NCBI GenBank assembly: GCA_023101725.1 | Contig: JALJCO010001324.1 | Span: forward strand, 62,001 to 126,000 | Length of the DNA stretch: 64,000 bases | Source: Atherinomorus stipes | Lineage: Eukaryota > Chordata > Actinopteri > Atheriniformes > Atherinidae | Reading direction: 5' to 3' | Shown: piece after piece, positions 12,852-50,686 of the stretch | How positions within the stretch are numbered: position 1 is the first letter of the stretch | How the letters are laid out: every line of letters starts with the position of its first letter | Made by a program: the position numbers and the translations under genes | Notes under the pieces: model-generated | The model's input: the letters and a program-made list of their open reading frames with translations, nothing else | What the model was told of the DNA's origin: nothing | Database searches by the model: none

Positions 12852-13459
12852 ACTACTCACAAAAAGGTTAAGGATATTTGGCTTTTTGTAAGATGTCAGA
12901 ATGAATCTAAAATCCACTTCAACCTTTCCAGTGAACTAAATTAAACTTTCTCTAAACTTTTCAATGCACATGAACATTGTTCAATGGTTAATATTTATTC
13001 TGCATCATTCTGTTCTCCAAAAACTGAAAGTTGAATATCCCTAACTTTTTGTGTGTTTATACATATATATGTGTGTGTGTGTCTGTTGGTAATTACTATT
13101 TTAAAGGTCTCAAATGAGTCGAATTTAGACTTACAAAACAGGTTGTTAATTATCTAAATGTTGATTTGCGAGCAAAGATTACTGAAAGAAAGTCACTTAA
13201 ACAAATTTCCTCTTTGTTTTTCTTAAAGTAAAAAATATTTTCCTCTTTATTAGAAAAAATGAAGAACCTGTTCATGTTAAATAATGTTATATTTGTGAAA
13301 TCTGACTTGTTATACTGAAAGAGGATTTTGAAGTATCTCTGGTCACAACACGGTCTTCCGTCAGCCATATCTTGTTTTGGTTCCTCTTCTTTTTCATCCT
13401 CCAAACTGGTTCCAGCCAGCTGGAAGCTGATGTCAGCATTTCTGTGTCACAAGTGTCCT
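12697..13459. repeat. Left arm of 555-bp inverted repeat around ferritin M
   Basis: Matches the reverse complement of 20137-20690 almost throughout, including the parts with AATTGGAGGGTATGAATAAT and TCTCAAATGAGTCGAATTTA. This arm is longer only because a 207-bp element (12850-13056) is inserted in it; without it the two arms are within a few bases of equal length. The outer part carries a Tc1-type terminus ending GAGGACGACTGTTTA. Confidence 0.85.
12850..13056. mobile_element. Short Tc1-type MITE with CACTACTCACAAAAAG ends
   Basis: Starts CACTACTCACAAAAAGGTTA and ends with the matching inverted sequence (CCCTAACTTTTTGTG). It interrupts the left arm of the inverted repeat inside a TA run; the right arm at 20137-20690 lacks it and serves as the empty site. 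A partial copy of the same terminus is at 12657-12677. Confidence 0.8.
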
Positions 13460-13690
13460 ATGTTGGTCCATGTTCATGAGAAAGATGCTTTCTGGACAGT
13501 TTTGTTTGTTTGTTTGTTTTATTATCATTTCCTAAAACAATTCAAAAGCAATGCTTTTTTCCACTTATTAGATTTTTAATGTTTTATTTATGATTAGTAT
13601 CTTAAGTTTCTTGTTATTTGAATTACTGTTGAGAATTTATCCTTTTCTTGAATGGGGGGTGTCATGATTTTGAGGACCGTAAGTGAAAGT
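13460..13690. mobile_element. Fragment of the GAGGACNNCTGT Tc1-type MITE
   Basis: Contains the internal TATGTTGGTCCATGTTCATG block and the terminal block from TTTCTTGTTATTTGAATTAC to TTTTGAGGACCGTAA that also end the elements at 20602-21100 and 58514-60938. The left end is absent. Confidence 0.65.
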
Positions 13691-15200
13691 AAATATGTGC
13701 AGGATCCAGATCTAAAAACCATGTGTAACTAAAAACATCTTTAGTGTGACAGACGAAGCGTTAAAGAGTTTACACTCGCCGTCCAGTCGTGCTGCTGCGG
13801 CTGGACAGCCCCCCCACAGTGATGTTGGCTGGCCTCTGCTGCGTCTCCATCTGTGAACTGAAGCAGTTACAGGTGCTGGGGGGCTAAAGCTGACCGTCAC
13901 CTACACCCCCACAGGAGTGGTGCGGCACGAGCTCGTCCAGCAGGTGGCGACGTCACATAAATGTCAGAGACAACCTTGTTTCCATGTCACAGCTGGAAAG
14001 CAGCTGCATCTGAGGTAGAGATGGGACATTTGACTCAGACTTCCAGGCTCTGATACTCGAGTGTGACAGACAAGCTTGAACCTGCGCTTCAAAGCCCAAA
14101 TCAAACCTGCGTGATGACGTGTGAGGCTCATTAAATCATATTACTGGTTCACTTTCATAAATGTTGCAACGCTTCCACGCTTACATGATCAGAAACAAGG
14201 CTGCATTTGGAATGTTGGAATATAAAGTTGAATGATTCAAATAAAGATTGGAGCTGCTATGACTCCAACTGACCACCAGGTGTCACTGGCGCACGTCACA
14301 GGGCTCTGCAGCCTCTACAATCCAAAGAGCCATTTTTCACCTCAACCAGCTCAGACGGTCCATGGCCTTTAGAAAAAGGCAACTTATGTTTGTTAACACT
14401 TACTGAAGATTTACGTCTTTTTAAAAGAAATCAGTTTTAGGTTTGTATTTAAAAAAAAAAAAAAAAAAACGCAAGAAGAGGATAGCTACATTTTCTTAAA
14501 CTAACTGAATTTTTTCCACCCAATTGTATAAAAAGGTTAAATAAATAAAAATGTAGATTTGTGGGAAATTGTGATTTTACATAAGATTTGCATTACAAGT
14601 TGCTTAAAAAAAAAAAAAAAAAAAAAAAAGTGCCTCTGATTTAGACTTAATGGTGATCTAATGACTTTGGAAAGTACTTTAAATGGCTGAATTCCTGACA
14701 AAAGCACGACAGGACAACCACTTTTGAGGAAAGTTTAAGTAGCAGATGACTGCAAATGGTTTTTCATTTGTTATTAAAATACTTGTGCATCTATGGAAGT
14801 GATCGGTTGGATTTTTAGATAATTCTGGTCTAGGAACAGCAGGCCAGAATCTGTATTAGTGTCTGGGTAATCCCACGTGGGATGGGTCCCTGTCCATTTT
14901 AAAGCTACAAACTTCAGATACTTTGCCACATCTGGCTTTTAAAACTCCTGACTTTTTGGGCAGCCCCCCCAGACATATTCAACTGGTAGCATCCAGTGCT
15001 CCAGATCACACCAGTTTCACATGGAGGTGAATGTAAGCAGGCTGAAACTGATCAAACCTTAAAGCAGGACTGGTCCTGTGAAGTGGATCCTGAAGGCTCT
15101 GAACTCACTTATTGCAGAAGTTCAGTTGAAACCAAAATGGCTTCATTAGACAGAACTACAGTAACAGGTTCCTTCAACCGGTTGAATAAGTTTCACAGGA
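13691..15200. other. Non-coding flank downstream of ferritin M
   Basis: No gene recognised. It holds A-rich runs at about 14452-14469 and 14606-14628 that may mark old retroposon tails. The minus-strand open frame at 13712-13900 has no recognisable domain. Confidence 0.35.
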
Positions 15201-15227
15201 TCAAGACACCAAAATCCAGCTCAAAAC

Positions 15228-15233
15228 TTTTAT
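15228..15233 (-). promoter_or_regulatory. Poly(A) signal of ferritin M
   Basis: AATAAA on the minus strand, about 120 bases after the ferritin stop codon. It implies a short 3' UTR of roughly 140-150 bases, which suits a ferritin mRNA. Confidence 0.75.
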
Positions 15234-15353
15234 TCAGATTATCTGCTCAGACTTCCACAAACACATCCAGAACTTATTCAGCTTGGTTAAAAAGCTCAAC
15301 GTTGAGTCAGCCGGACCAGAGCAGTAGAGGAACTTTGGGGGGGGGGGGGGGGT

Positions 15354-17058
15354 TTAGCTCTTGCCACCCAGGGAGTGCTTGTCGAACAGGTACTCGGCCA
15401 TCTTGTTGCTGTGCGCGTCCATGCGCGTCAGGTTGGTGATGTAGTCGCCGAGCTTCTTGATGGCTTCCACCTGCTCGTTCAGGTAGTGGCTCTCCAGGAA
15501 GTCGCACAGCTGAGGAGACACGAGCGTCAGTATGCAGGAGGCGCAACTCACACCCCCCCCCCCATTTAGTTTCAGGTTTAACAAGTTAATATTTTAAAAG
15601 GTCTTACACTTATTCAAGTTTAACCACAACGTACCAACATTACATCAAAACCCCAAATCAGGAGAAATAAATAAACTGTTAACACGGGGGACGCTTCACC
15701 AGCTTCAATACCTGCATTTGTGGCCATTAGAGCCACATTGACGTGTTATTGGGTGCATTTTGTGGTCCAAGTCAAAAATGGAGACTTGGCCGTTTAAGAC
15801 TAGGGCCTTAAACTTAAGCTGAGGACTTCAGACCCCCCCCCGGGAACCTGGTCAATCCAACTTACATGAGGGTCGACGTGATCGGAGGCCAGCTTGTGCA
15901 GGTCCAGGAGGGCCTGGTTGACGTTCTTCTCCAGCTGCAGGGCGCACTGCATGGCCTCCAGGCCGCTCCCCCACTCGTCACGCTCAGGTTTCTGCAAATA
16001 AAGAGTTCAGGTCAAATACAGCGTTTAAGCAATCTGCTTCTCCGAGCGCAAACATGGATGCAAGCGTGCGTGCGGACCTTCACGTCCTGGAGGAAGATGC
16101 GGCCTCCTCTCTTGTTCTGGAAGGACAGCAGCTTCTCGGCATGCTCCCTCTCCTCATCACTGTTCTCCTTGAAGAAATGGGCGAAGCCTGGAAGGGCCAC
16201 ATCATCCCGGGAGAAGTAGAAGGCCTGCAAAGGGGGGGCATACAGGTGGTTATTAGGACACCATCATTTAGCTAAAAACAGCCATAAACTAGTATTTATG
16301 CAGCCATCCGGCGGTCAGGGACATGAGTCAGGAGCTGATAACCAGTTCATGTGGAAAGAGGCAACTCAAGCATGACGCAGCAGTTTTCCAGCAGCATAGG
16401 CGGAGTCACTCATCTAGGGCTTTGCCATTATTTTAATCATGTCAAACGATCTCCAAACTCAAATCTATTTGCCATTTCTCTACACAATTCCTGAAAGTTA
16501 TCCTGAATTTAACATTTTAATTCAGTGGCTTCTTACCTGTAGTTTGAGAGTCACTGACAAAAATAAATCTGGACTGTTGCAACATTGCACCAAAGCAATG
16601 CGGGGGTTTTTTTGCATAAAGCATTTTATTCTTAATAGAGAAACTGCAGAACAGCTGTAAGGTCCATATTTGTAGCTTTCGCCCCAATTTAATCATTTTG
16701 CCTAAATTTGTCAATAAGTTGTTTTTGTAGAGAAATGCTAGGTGAGTGCATTATGAATAAAAGAAAAAAAAAAAAAAAATGGTGATTTCAATATTGACCA
16801 AAATAACGGTGATAGTGGCTTTTTCCGTAACTGAGCAGCAGCGGTAAACAGATGCAGATAGTCGGCACTATGCTAAAATTTTATATCATAACATTAAGAT
16901 TTAGCTTCTAAACTGAAAGCACAGAGCAGTGACGTAGAAGTGCGGCCGCTTCTTACCATGGAGGTGTAGGTGTAGGAGGCGAACAGCTCCATGTTCACCA
17001 TCCTGTTGATGGCGGCCTCGCAGTCGCGGTGGTAGTTCTGACGCACTTGGGACTCCAT
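15354..17058 (-). CDS. Ferritin, middle (M) subunit, H-like
   Basis: Iron-storage subunit of the 24-mer cytosolic ferritin cage. Four coding exons on the minus strand: 16957-17058, 16078-16224, 15866-15991 and 15354-15509 (with stop), all with GT-AG introns in phase 0, give 176 aa, the normal family length. The four-helix fold motifs run in order: [12 protein letters not shown] in helix [10 protein letters not shown] in helix [11 protein letters not shown] and LQLEKNVNQ in helix C, and [14 protein letters not shown] in helix D. All ferroxidase residues are present: E24, Y31, E58, E59, H62, E104 and Q138 (human H E27, Y34, E61, E62, H65, E107, Q141). Acidic E54 and D57 replace the His residues of human H and resemble the L-chain nucleation surface, the pattern of fish and amphibian M subunits. 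The start lies in AAAATGGAG. It has an upstream IRE and TATA box. The 5' UTR may contain a short intron (donor near 17159). Confidence 0.96.
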
Positions 17059-17207
17059 TTTGGCTGGCGGGTTTTTCTGCTGATTTCTTAACAAAAACGG
17101 TAGAAAAATAGAGCTCTAAGTCGGCTTTATCAGTAGTGTTCAAGTAGAAAAGGACTCACGAATCCGGAATGCTGAGAAGTCGAAAGAAAAGCGGGTCGAA
17201 GGAAGAA

Positions 17208-17237
17208 GTTCCGTTCAAACACTGTTGAAGCAAGAAC
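17208..17237 (-). promoter_or_regulatory. Iron-responsive element (IRE) in ferritin M 5' UTR
   Basis: On the minus strand the RNA forms the canonical ferritin IRE: lower stem GUUC/GAAC, the UGC bulge carrying the unpaired C, a perfect five-pair upper stem UUCAA/UUGAA and the loop CAGUGU (17219-17224). It lies about 150 bases before the start codon and about 25 bases from the cap predicted from the TATA box. This is the position where IRP1/IRP2 binding blocks ribosome loading at low iron. Confidence 0.97.
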
Positions 17238-17286
17238 TCCTTGTCGGTTTCTTCCCGGGTCTGATGTCGCTGTTGTTCGCTGCCTG

Positions 17287-17294
17287 TATTTATA
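17287..17294 (-). promoter_or_regulatory. TATA box of ferritin M
   Basis: TATAAATA on the minus strand, which places transcription start at about 17262-17266. The resulting 5' UTR begins just upstream of the IRE. Confidence 0.8.
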
Positions 17295-17315
17295 CCCCGC
17301 AGAGGACCTCGTGAC

Positions 17316-17339
17316 TGACGTAACGCCGCTTCCACCAAT
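17316..17339 (-). promoter_or_regulatory. CRE-like and inverted CCAAT sites, ferritin M promoter
   Basis: A TGACGTAA string (17316-17323) resembles a CREB/ATF site, and CCAAT (17335-17339) reads on the plus strand, i.e. an inverted CCAAT box relative to the gene, about 40-45 bases upstream of the TATA box. NF-Y binding to an inverted CCAAT box is known for mammalian ferritin H promoters; use here is inferred from motif and position. Confidence 0.5.
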
Positions 17340-17345
17340 CAGCGA

Positions 17346-18510
17346 GAGCAAAGGACACAGACACAGCCGTACGAGGAGGAACCATGTAATCGTTTTGTTT
17401 TTTGTTTCATCCGCGCAATCTGATCAGGTGACAGTCAAGCACGTGCAATGACGAAGCATTTTACTATAAGACTCCATAAACTCATCTATGTAAAATAATT
17501 CATGCGTTTATCAAGGTTTAAAGGTATAAACTGAGTCTGGTTACACATGACTGCATGAAAAACTGCATCTACATTTCTGATTACAAACAAAATAGCAGTT
17601 TTGCAACGTGTAAGTCAGTTGTAAATGTGCTTAAACTGTATTATTACTTTATTTTATGATACATAAAGACAAGAAAATATGAGAAATAGTGACACTGCAA
17701 AACTACCTTTAAAAAATTAGCTATTCTTACAGGGAAAGGATCCTGCAACTGAATGTAACATAAATGCTTATTATTTGTCTTTCCACCAGACATGAGCCGC
17801 TGCAGGTCAAAGTTCTCCACCGTTTACAGTGTAAAGCAACTAGTCAACGTATGATCACATTATGACCAATCAGGAACGTCTTTGTAACCTCTTTCTGGAC
17901 CTGTCCACACTTTCTGAGTACAGGGGAGGGACATTCTCGATGTTTGGAGTGCTCTCTACTGAGGATAATCTCCCAAAAACTCTCTTTAAGTGGAAGGATG
18001 GGAGCCGATGCAGCTCCTTCCACTGTAGAAAACTAGAAACCCACTTCGAGGTTCTACTGATAGACCTTTAGAAGCCTAGACAACCTATTTTGTTAGACCT
18101 TTAAACTGGATTTAGTTGTTTAAATAAGACGAAAAAGCGAAGACATGACTGTGTTTAAAAAGTTCCCGAACGTAGGCCAGTGATGTGGACTCTGATCCAG
18201 GACCAGACTGGCTGATCTGGGTTACCAGCTCACAAAGCTGCAGGGTGAACTTGCTGACGTCACAGAGCACCACATGACTCCTAAAAACTGCTGATGTGTT
18301 CACAGCTAGTGTGATCTTTATTGCATTAGTCAGGACTGGAGCAATGCTGCAAACATTACCAAGCAGAAAAACCGGGAGAAGTCCTGTAACTGATGAACAC
18401 TGGACCATCTGCATTTCAAATTATTCATACGGTCCCATTAAAGAAAAGCTAAATTCAGAACAGTAATTAAAATAACAAGAAACTAAAAGATATAAGAATT
18501 TAGTTCATTA
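17346..18510. other. Intergenic, no gene recognised
   Basis: AT-rich sequence upstream of the ferritin promoter. The open frames at 17862-18071 and 18112-18414 show no recognisable domain, and no RNA gene was seen. Confidence 0.35.
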
Positions 18511-18700
18511 TACAGGGAGTGCAGAATTATTAGGCAAATGAGTATTGTGACCACATCATCCTCTTTATGCATGTTGTCTTACTCCAAGCTGTATCGGCCC
18601 AGAGCTACTACCAATTAAGCATATCAGGTGATGTGCATGTCTGTAATCAGAAGGGGTGTGGTCTAATGACATCATCACCCTATATCCAGCGGTTTCCTTG
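18511..18700 (+). mobile_element. Tc1/mariner-type end (CAGGGAGTGCAGAATTATTAG)
   Basis: Begins TA-CAGGGAGTGCAGAATTATT and continues through a CCTCTTTATGCATGTTGTC block, a terminus widespread in fish genomes. The matching right end is not found, so it is truncated near 18700. A second, shorter copy of the same end is at 24823-24885. Confidence 0.8.
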
Positions 18701-20136
18701 CCAAGGTTTCTTTTTTAATGCATTAGCTTCATACAACTTTATTTGTACTATTTTGATTTGAACAAATGTTGTGTTTAATTTAGATTTAACTGGGTAATTC
18801 TGCTGGGATGTACCTTTTAAAAGTACCAAGTTTTAGTTGCCTCACTTATATCTTACATTCTGAATTTAATAATTCCAGTTTCCTTTCTTTGTCTGTGTTA
18901 TTAGAGGCCTCAGATATAATATTCAATTAAATTCAAATAGTTTTCTGTATTGACCAACAAAGCATGAATGTGACTAATGATGCAAGGTGAAGCTCCTTCC
19001 ATCCCCACCCTGCCGTCTCCTCTGCACTGGTGTAAATGGGTGAATGAGAAGCATGCTGGTAAAAGCCTAATAAAGGTGCAGACGAGTGCGGAGCTCTGTA
19101 GCTTTAACATGACCTCGTGTGACTGCGTATCTGGTGAAAGTCAGGTTTTATGCATCAGGTTCCAGATTTCCACAAAGAAAAGTCCTGCTAAAACAAAAGT
19201 AGAAAATACCAGAATATTTTAGAATATGAAAGTAAAGGTACTAAAGTGGTCTCTCTGACAGATGTAGGACACATTCATTATTACTGCTGGAGCATCATTG
19301 TGTGATTGGACCAAAAAAAGGTCTATAGAGGTGTGCTTTCAGGTGCAAGTTTAGTCTTTGACGTTAGATAATATGGAAATTTCCATCCTTGCATTTTCTC
19401 CTGCTTATCCGAGGAGAGGATGGAAAAACAAACCTTTCCCCAACTCCTCCTGGGATATTCCAAAGGCGTTCCCAAACCAGACCATACATGCAGGATTATT
19501 TTGGAGGGAAATCCCAGAATGGCTGTAAACACTGACCTAAATGCATGTTTCTTAAAAATTTTTATATTTTTAATTAAATACAGTCAATAAGTGGAGTTTA
19601 ATTTTTACACATTTGAAACATCCGAACCAAACCAGATCAAAAAAGTCTTGTTTATTTTTGACATCTTGTATTAAACAGCTTTTTATTCTCTGTATATGAA
19701 TTTAATGTTAATAGTAACAAGTAAATTCTGTCTAATGAGCGTGTTATTTATATAACTATATTATATAATGAAAATGCATCATCAGTATGATACATATGTG
19801 TAAACTACCTCAGTAGTACTCAGTAAACTTCCATTACAGGTTTTGTAAGATACAGATACCGACCATAGTTGCATGAAGTATTAGCTGCTGTTTGTCCTCC
19901 ACATAACGGGGACAAAAGAAGATAAATACGCACCTTTAACTGGGCTTTATTCAGGTTTTCCCACATATTATACTGTCACACTCACAGTGACTCAGCAGTT
20001 TGAAGCACCCTCTTTATTTGTGCTGTGTCATGCTACAAAATTAGCCACACAGAACTAGCATGACTGCTATGACTCAGCACTCCTCAGTTCCTCATGTTTC
20101 CTGAAGCTTTGTTCTGCTTTGGCTGGAGTGGGACGA
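18701..20136. other. Intergenic, no gene recognised
   Basis: No gene, RNA or clear repeat was recognised. The open frames here lie in AT-rich sequence and have no domain similarity I can name. Confidence 0.3.
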
Positions 20137-20558
20137 GGACACTTGTGACACAGAAATGCTGACCTCAGCTTCCAGCTGGCTGGAACCAGTTTGGAGGATG
20201 AAAAAGAAGAGGAACCAAAACAAGATATGGCTGACTGAAGACCGTGTTGTGACCAGAGATACTTCAAAATTCCTCTTTCAGTATAACAAGTCAGATTGCA
20301 CTTGTATAACATTATTTAACATGAACAGGTTCTTCATTTTTTCTAATAAAGAGGAAAATATTTTTTACTTTAAGAAAAGCAAAGAGGAAATTTGTGTTAG
20401 TGACTTTCTTTCAGTAATCTTTGCTAACAAATCAACATTTAGATAATTAACAACCTGTTTTGTAAGTCTAAATTCGACTCATTTGAGACCTTTAAAATAG
20501 TAATTACCAACACACACACACACATATTTATTTATACATACATACATACATACACACA

Positions 20559-20591
<33 letters not shown>

Positions 20592-20690
20592 ATCTGTAAA
20601 CAGTCGTCCTCCAAATTATTCATACCCTCCAATTAAAGGAAATGCTGAATTCACAACAGTAATTCAAATGACAAGAAACTAAAAATAAAT
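20137..20690. repeat. Right arm of inverted repeat around ferritin M
   Basis: Reverse complement of 12697-13459 without that arm's inserted 207-bp element. CA/TA/CATA microsatellite tracts at about 20510-20582 occupy the place of the insertion. The two arms bracket the complete ferritin M gene at a centre-to-centre distance of about 7.3 kb. Confidence 0.85.
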
Positions 20691-21102
20691 CAAAATAAAA
20701 AAAGATAATTTAGTAAATTAAAAATATTGCTTTTGAATTGTACTTGAAAATGATAATAAAAAAAAAATGTCCCAGAAAAATGAGAGCACCTTTTCCATGA
20801 ACATGGACCAACATACCTGCCCACAGGTGCAGACGTCTGATTGGACGTTACAGAAACACCTGATTGCAGTGATTGTCTCAAAGTGTTGCTCAACACCATT
20901 CTACCATCATAGCCCCATCATGCTCGTTTACTTGTTTTATTTGTTGTTTGTTTTTTAATATTTATTTCAAACCACATTTAAAAATCAATGTCACAATTTT
21001 CATAGAATTTTTATTTCTTATTACTTTTCAACTTATTTCACCAACAGCTGATTTTTTTCCTTCTGTAATTGGAGAGTATGAATAATTTTGAGACAACTGT
21101 AC
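20602..21102. mobile_element. Tc1-type MITE with AACAGTCGTCCTCC ends
   Basis: The left end (ACAGTCGTCCTCCAAATTAT) and the right end (GAATAATTTTGAGACAACTGT) are imperfect inverted repeats about 500 bases apart. The interior has a TGAGAGCACC block and the phrase CCAATCAGACGTCTGCACCT on the reverse strand, which also occur inside 58514-60938. No transposase. Confidence 0.75.
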
Positions 21103-21407
21103 ATATAGGCTATATATATATAATGAAGGAGGTGATTCTGGTTAAATCTCTCTATACAGATGAGTTTAAGCAAAGTCTCCAAGTCCGAATGTAACTGCGG
21201 GGTATTCAGTAAGCTAATCTGTACTAGTGGTGATATAAGCTAATAATAACAGCAGTAGCTGAGACTTCTGAATTCATCATATCAGCATACACATTTCATA
21301 ATGAATAATTACAGAGTACAGCAGCTAAAAGCATAAAGGCTGAACCACTGAACTGAATTTGTTTAACAGAACTTGTCAGGCTAATATTCTGGTAACTCAG
21401 AGGATGT

Positions 21408-21948
21408 TTAAAGGTACAGTATGTAAAAAAAAATCAAAGGTCAGTGGCAGAAAAATGCTATATATAATTCGAAACTGTGTTTCTATTGATGTGTAATCGC
21501 TGCACTAGAATAGCTTTTATTTATTTTCTTAGAATGAGTCATTTATATCTACTTGCTGGGTGGTGCACATACATGGAGGCTGCCATATTTGTGCCTCCAC
21601 TTTTACTACGGTGTCCCTGAATGGACAAAAGAATGCGTGTGAAGCAAGAACCCCCTGAACTTTAAAACTGCTGTACCAGCTTTGTTGAATGGGGGTTAAA
21701 GCATTGATTTGGATCAGTAACGCCTTAAAAGACATAAAAAGTAGTTCCTCATAGTCCAGTCATAGCTACACCGGAGACCACGGATCCACTCACAGATGAA
21801 AACATCTTTATGTCTGGGAGAATTTTGGCCACTAACGGCCACCGTACATTCACCACAGTGCTTAGAATATGAAGTCATTTGAAAGAAAACATCTTTTCTT
21901 GCAGTACCCATCTTTACCACTAGTAATTCTCACATACTGTACCTTTAA
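21408..21948. mobile_element. TTAA-type MITE (TTAAAGGTACAG ends), copy 1
   Basis: Begins TTAAAGGTACAGTATGTAA and ends with the matching inverted sequence TTACATACTGTACCTTTAA-like. A second copy at 39656-40395 aligns along its length, including the TTTATATCTACTTGCTGGGT block. TTAA at both ends suggests a piggyBac- or Kolobok-type target site. Its small open frames are not genes. Confidence 0.8.
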
Positions 21949-22189
21949 ATCAGGTCGTCCAGAAAAAGAGCTGTAAATAAAACTCAAGTATTGAATCAAG
22001 CTCATTTATTGATGGCTTTTGGACAGAAACCGCATAATTCTCTGAAAATGCAGGTTGAAAATACATTTTTAACCATGTGAACATGGACTTTCAGATCTCA
22101 CAGGGAATGTTTGAATTGCATAACAATCAGTAACCTTTCAGGCATCTGCTACAGTTTTGTTGTAGTAATAAAGATAAACAGTACAGTAA

Positions 22190-22748
22190 ATTTAAGTTTA
22201 GACTGATGTGACAAAATGAACTTTGATGAGTCAGAGCTAAGTGGGCAGGAAGTAGCGATTTACCCTGCAAACAGAGAGACAGTTACGTCTCTGAAGACCA
22301 AACTCTCCCAGGACACTGTCCACCCCACTGCCTTCTGGTTGGAGATCGATACCACTAAAATCCAGAACCAATAAGTCCTGTGAGTCCAGATTTATCTTTC
22401 CGTTAGTTATCAGGGTTCTACACACTTTTTGTGACCGCGTGTTCACGATGCGCTTCCGTAGTACAGCTGAGACGATCAGCTGCTACCCAGACAAGAAAAA
22501 CACAATCAGAGAAACTCTGAACTCTCAGGACAATAGTACTCATTTATTCCTTCATTCTACTTAAAACATTGATGAAATGAAGGAGTTTTGCTGCAGATAA
22601 TGTCTGTCCTGTCTCTGCCATTATACTCAGTGAAGGGCGACTCAATGTAATATCTTTCAAAGTGATGCAGAAATGTTACCAGTGAGTAAATGCACGTATA
22701 AACTCCTAAATAAGGTCCAGGTTGGAATAAAATAAAGTTCTCCTTTAA
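22190..22748. mobile_element. Partial copy of the palindromic TTAA element of 61944-62600
   Basis: Shares with 61944-62600 the blocks TAGTACAGCTGAGACGATCA, GTTAGTTATCAGGGTTCTAC (opposite strand), GGACAATAGTACTCATT, CAGATAATGTCTG and the right end GGTCCAGGTTGGAATAAAAT ... TCCTTTAA. The left arm is not intact. Confidence 0.7.
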
Positions 22749-22880
22749 ACAGTCTGTGTCCTGGAATCACTGTATACTGACCCCAGAAATGTTTTATTAT
22801 ACATTAAGCCAATGTTTTGGTCAAAAGTTACATGGTGTCCCAAAGTTTTTGTAAAGTTTGGGGCAGAAAATATCCTTGCA

Positions 22881-23352
22881 TTAAAGGGGCATTTCTCTTT
22901 TTTTGAATCTGGGGTGTGTATTCATCTGTCCTTTTATATGTGAGTGATGGAGAAAGGCATTTTCCACGTAGCTCCAGGATTTATCTGGCAGGCAGCCCAG
23001 CTAAGTACGGGGCAACTGGCCCCCGCGTCCAAGTTCGTCCGAAAAAAACCTATTTTTTTTCCACCCTGAAGGGCTCAGATAGTCTCAACGAATGTCCAAC
23101 ATCATACTAGAGAGGAGACATGAACCAGAGTCTCTACATTACCTGGAGATCTACGTTTGTTTTGGTGTCTGTGTCCAAATGTCGGGACGCTGGAAATCAA
23201 TCTCGTTCCAAAATTACGTGATAACTCCCGTCAAAACACTGGTGGCGGACGCGGGTTATCGCGCGATTTCTTAACGAGATTTGATTTCCAGCGTCCCGAG
23301 GATATATGAAAACAGGCCCCAGGTTAAAAAAAAAAGCGGAATTCCCCTTTAA
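22881..23352. mobile_element. 472-bp TTAA-flanked MITE
   Basis: Starts TTAAAGGGGCATTTC and ends GGAATTCCCCTTTAA, a near-perfect terminal inverted repeat beginning at a TTAA. An internal pair of facing GGGACGCTGGAAATCAA-like blocks (about 23184 and 23284) gives it extra palindromic structure. No coding capacity. Confidence 0.8.
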
Positions 23353-24295
23353 GTCACTATTTGTGATATTTGGCAGAGCAGCCAGCAATACTTTATAACA
23401 GGCTGCATTGCAGGAACCTTCACTACGGCGGTTCTTGGTGAAGCTTCTGATCAGGTGCGACGTCTGGGTGGTAAAGCCCCCCTTACCTAAAACCTAACCA
23501 GCAGGGAGTCATGGCATGACACGGACATTTAACTCACGGTGCAGAGCAGAACTGAGGGTGCTGCAAAGCCTGATGGGAGATATGACGAATGACAAAATGG
23601 TCCCTGAGGACATGGACCCCGTAGAGACTCACTGTGTAAGGCAATTAGGTTTGCAGCTGCAGATCAAAACTGATCAATCTTAATGACTCAAGATCAATAG
23701 AGTATAAGACATTTGCCATTTTCTCAGTCTGTGTTAAAGACCCTGCGGCAGACTGATGACCTCATCAGTCTGGTAACAGCTGGGACAGACTCCGGGGACT
23801 GTGGCCTGGACGAAACGGTACAGAAAATGAATGAATGTTAACAGATGACATCACAGTTTCAGGTCAACAAGGAAAAAGACTGATGAAAGAAAAAGCTGGA
23901 CCTGTTAAACAGCTTATGTTCAGTACGTTTCTGTGAAAATGACCGCGTAAACTGTTAGGAATGCGTTAAAGGATCGTGTTTTACATCTCGGGGAGGATTT
24001 GTTTATCATACAGAAGGCATCCCATGTGTTTGTCGGGTTCCCCCTGAAATATTTCCAACTCTGCACGTACAGATGAGGTTTCATGTTTGTATTGCACTTG
24101 TTACTCTGAAATCTGAGGAATCACCTTCATCCCAGCTGAAGGAGGTGTAGTAAATACCAACCTCCCCGCTGGATGTTTCCCAATCTTTACCTGCTGTCTT
24201 TCTAACATAATTAACGTCTAATTAAAGCTGTGTTAATTCTTCGTCTCTCTTTTAACCGTGTTTTGCAGGACTTTTCCCTCTTGCTGACTGGATGA
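23353..24295. other. Downstream flank of ALDH16A1
   Basis: No gene recognised. It must contain the ALDH16A1 3' UTR near its right end, but I see no exact AATAAA on the minus strand close to the stop codon, so the poly(A) site is not placed. Confidence 0.35.
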
Positions 24296-50686
<26,391 letters not shown>

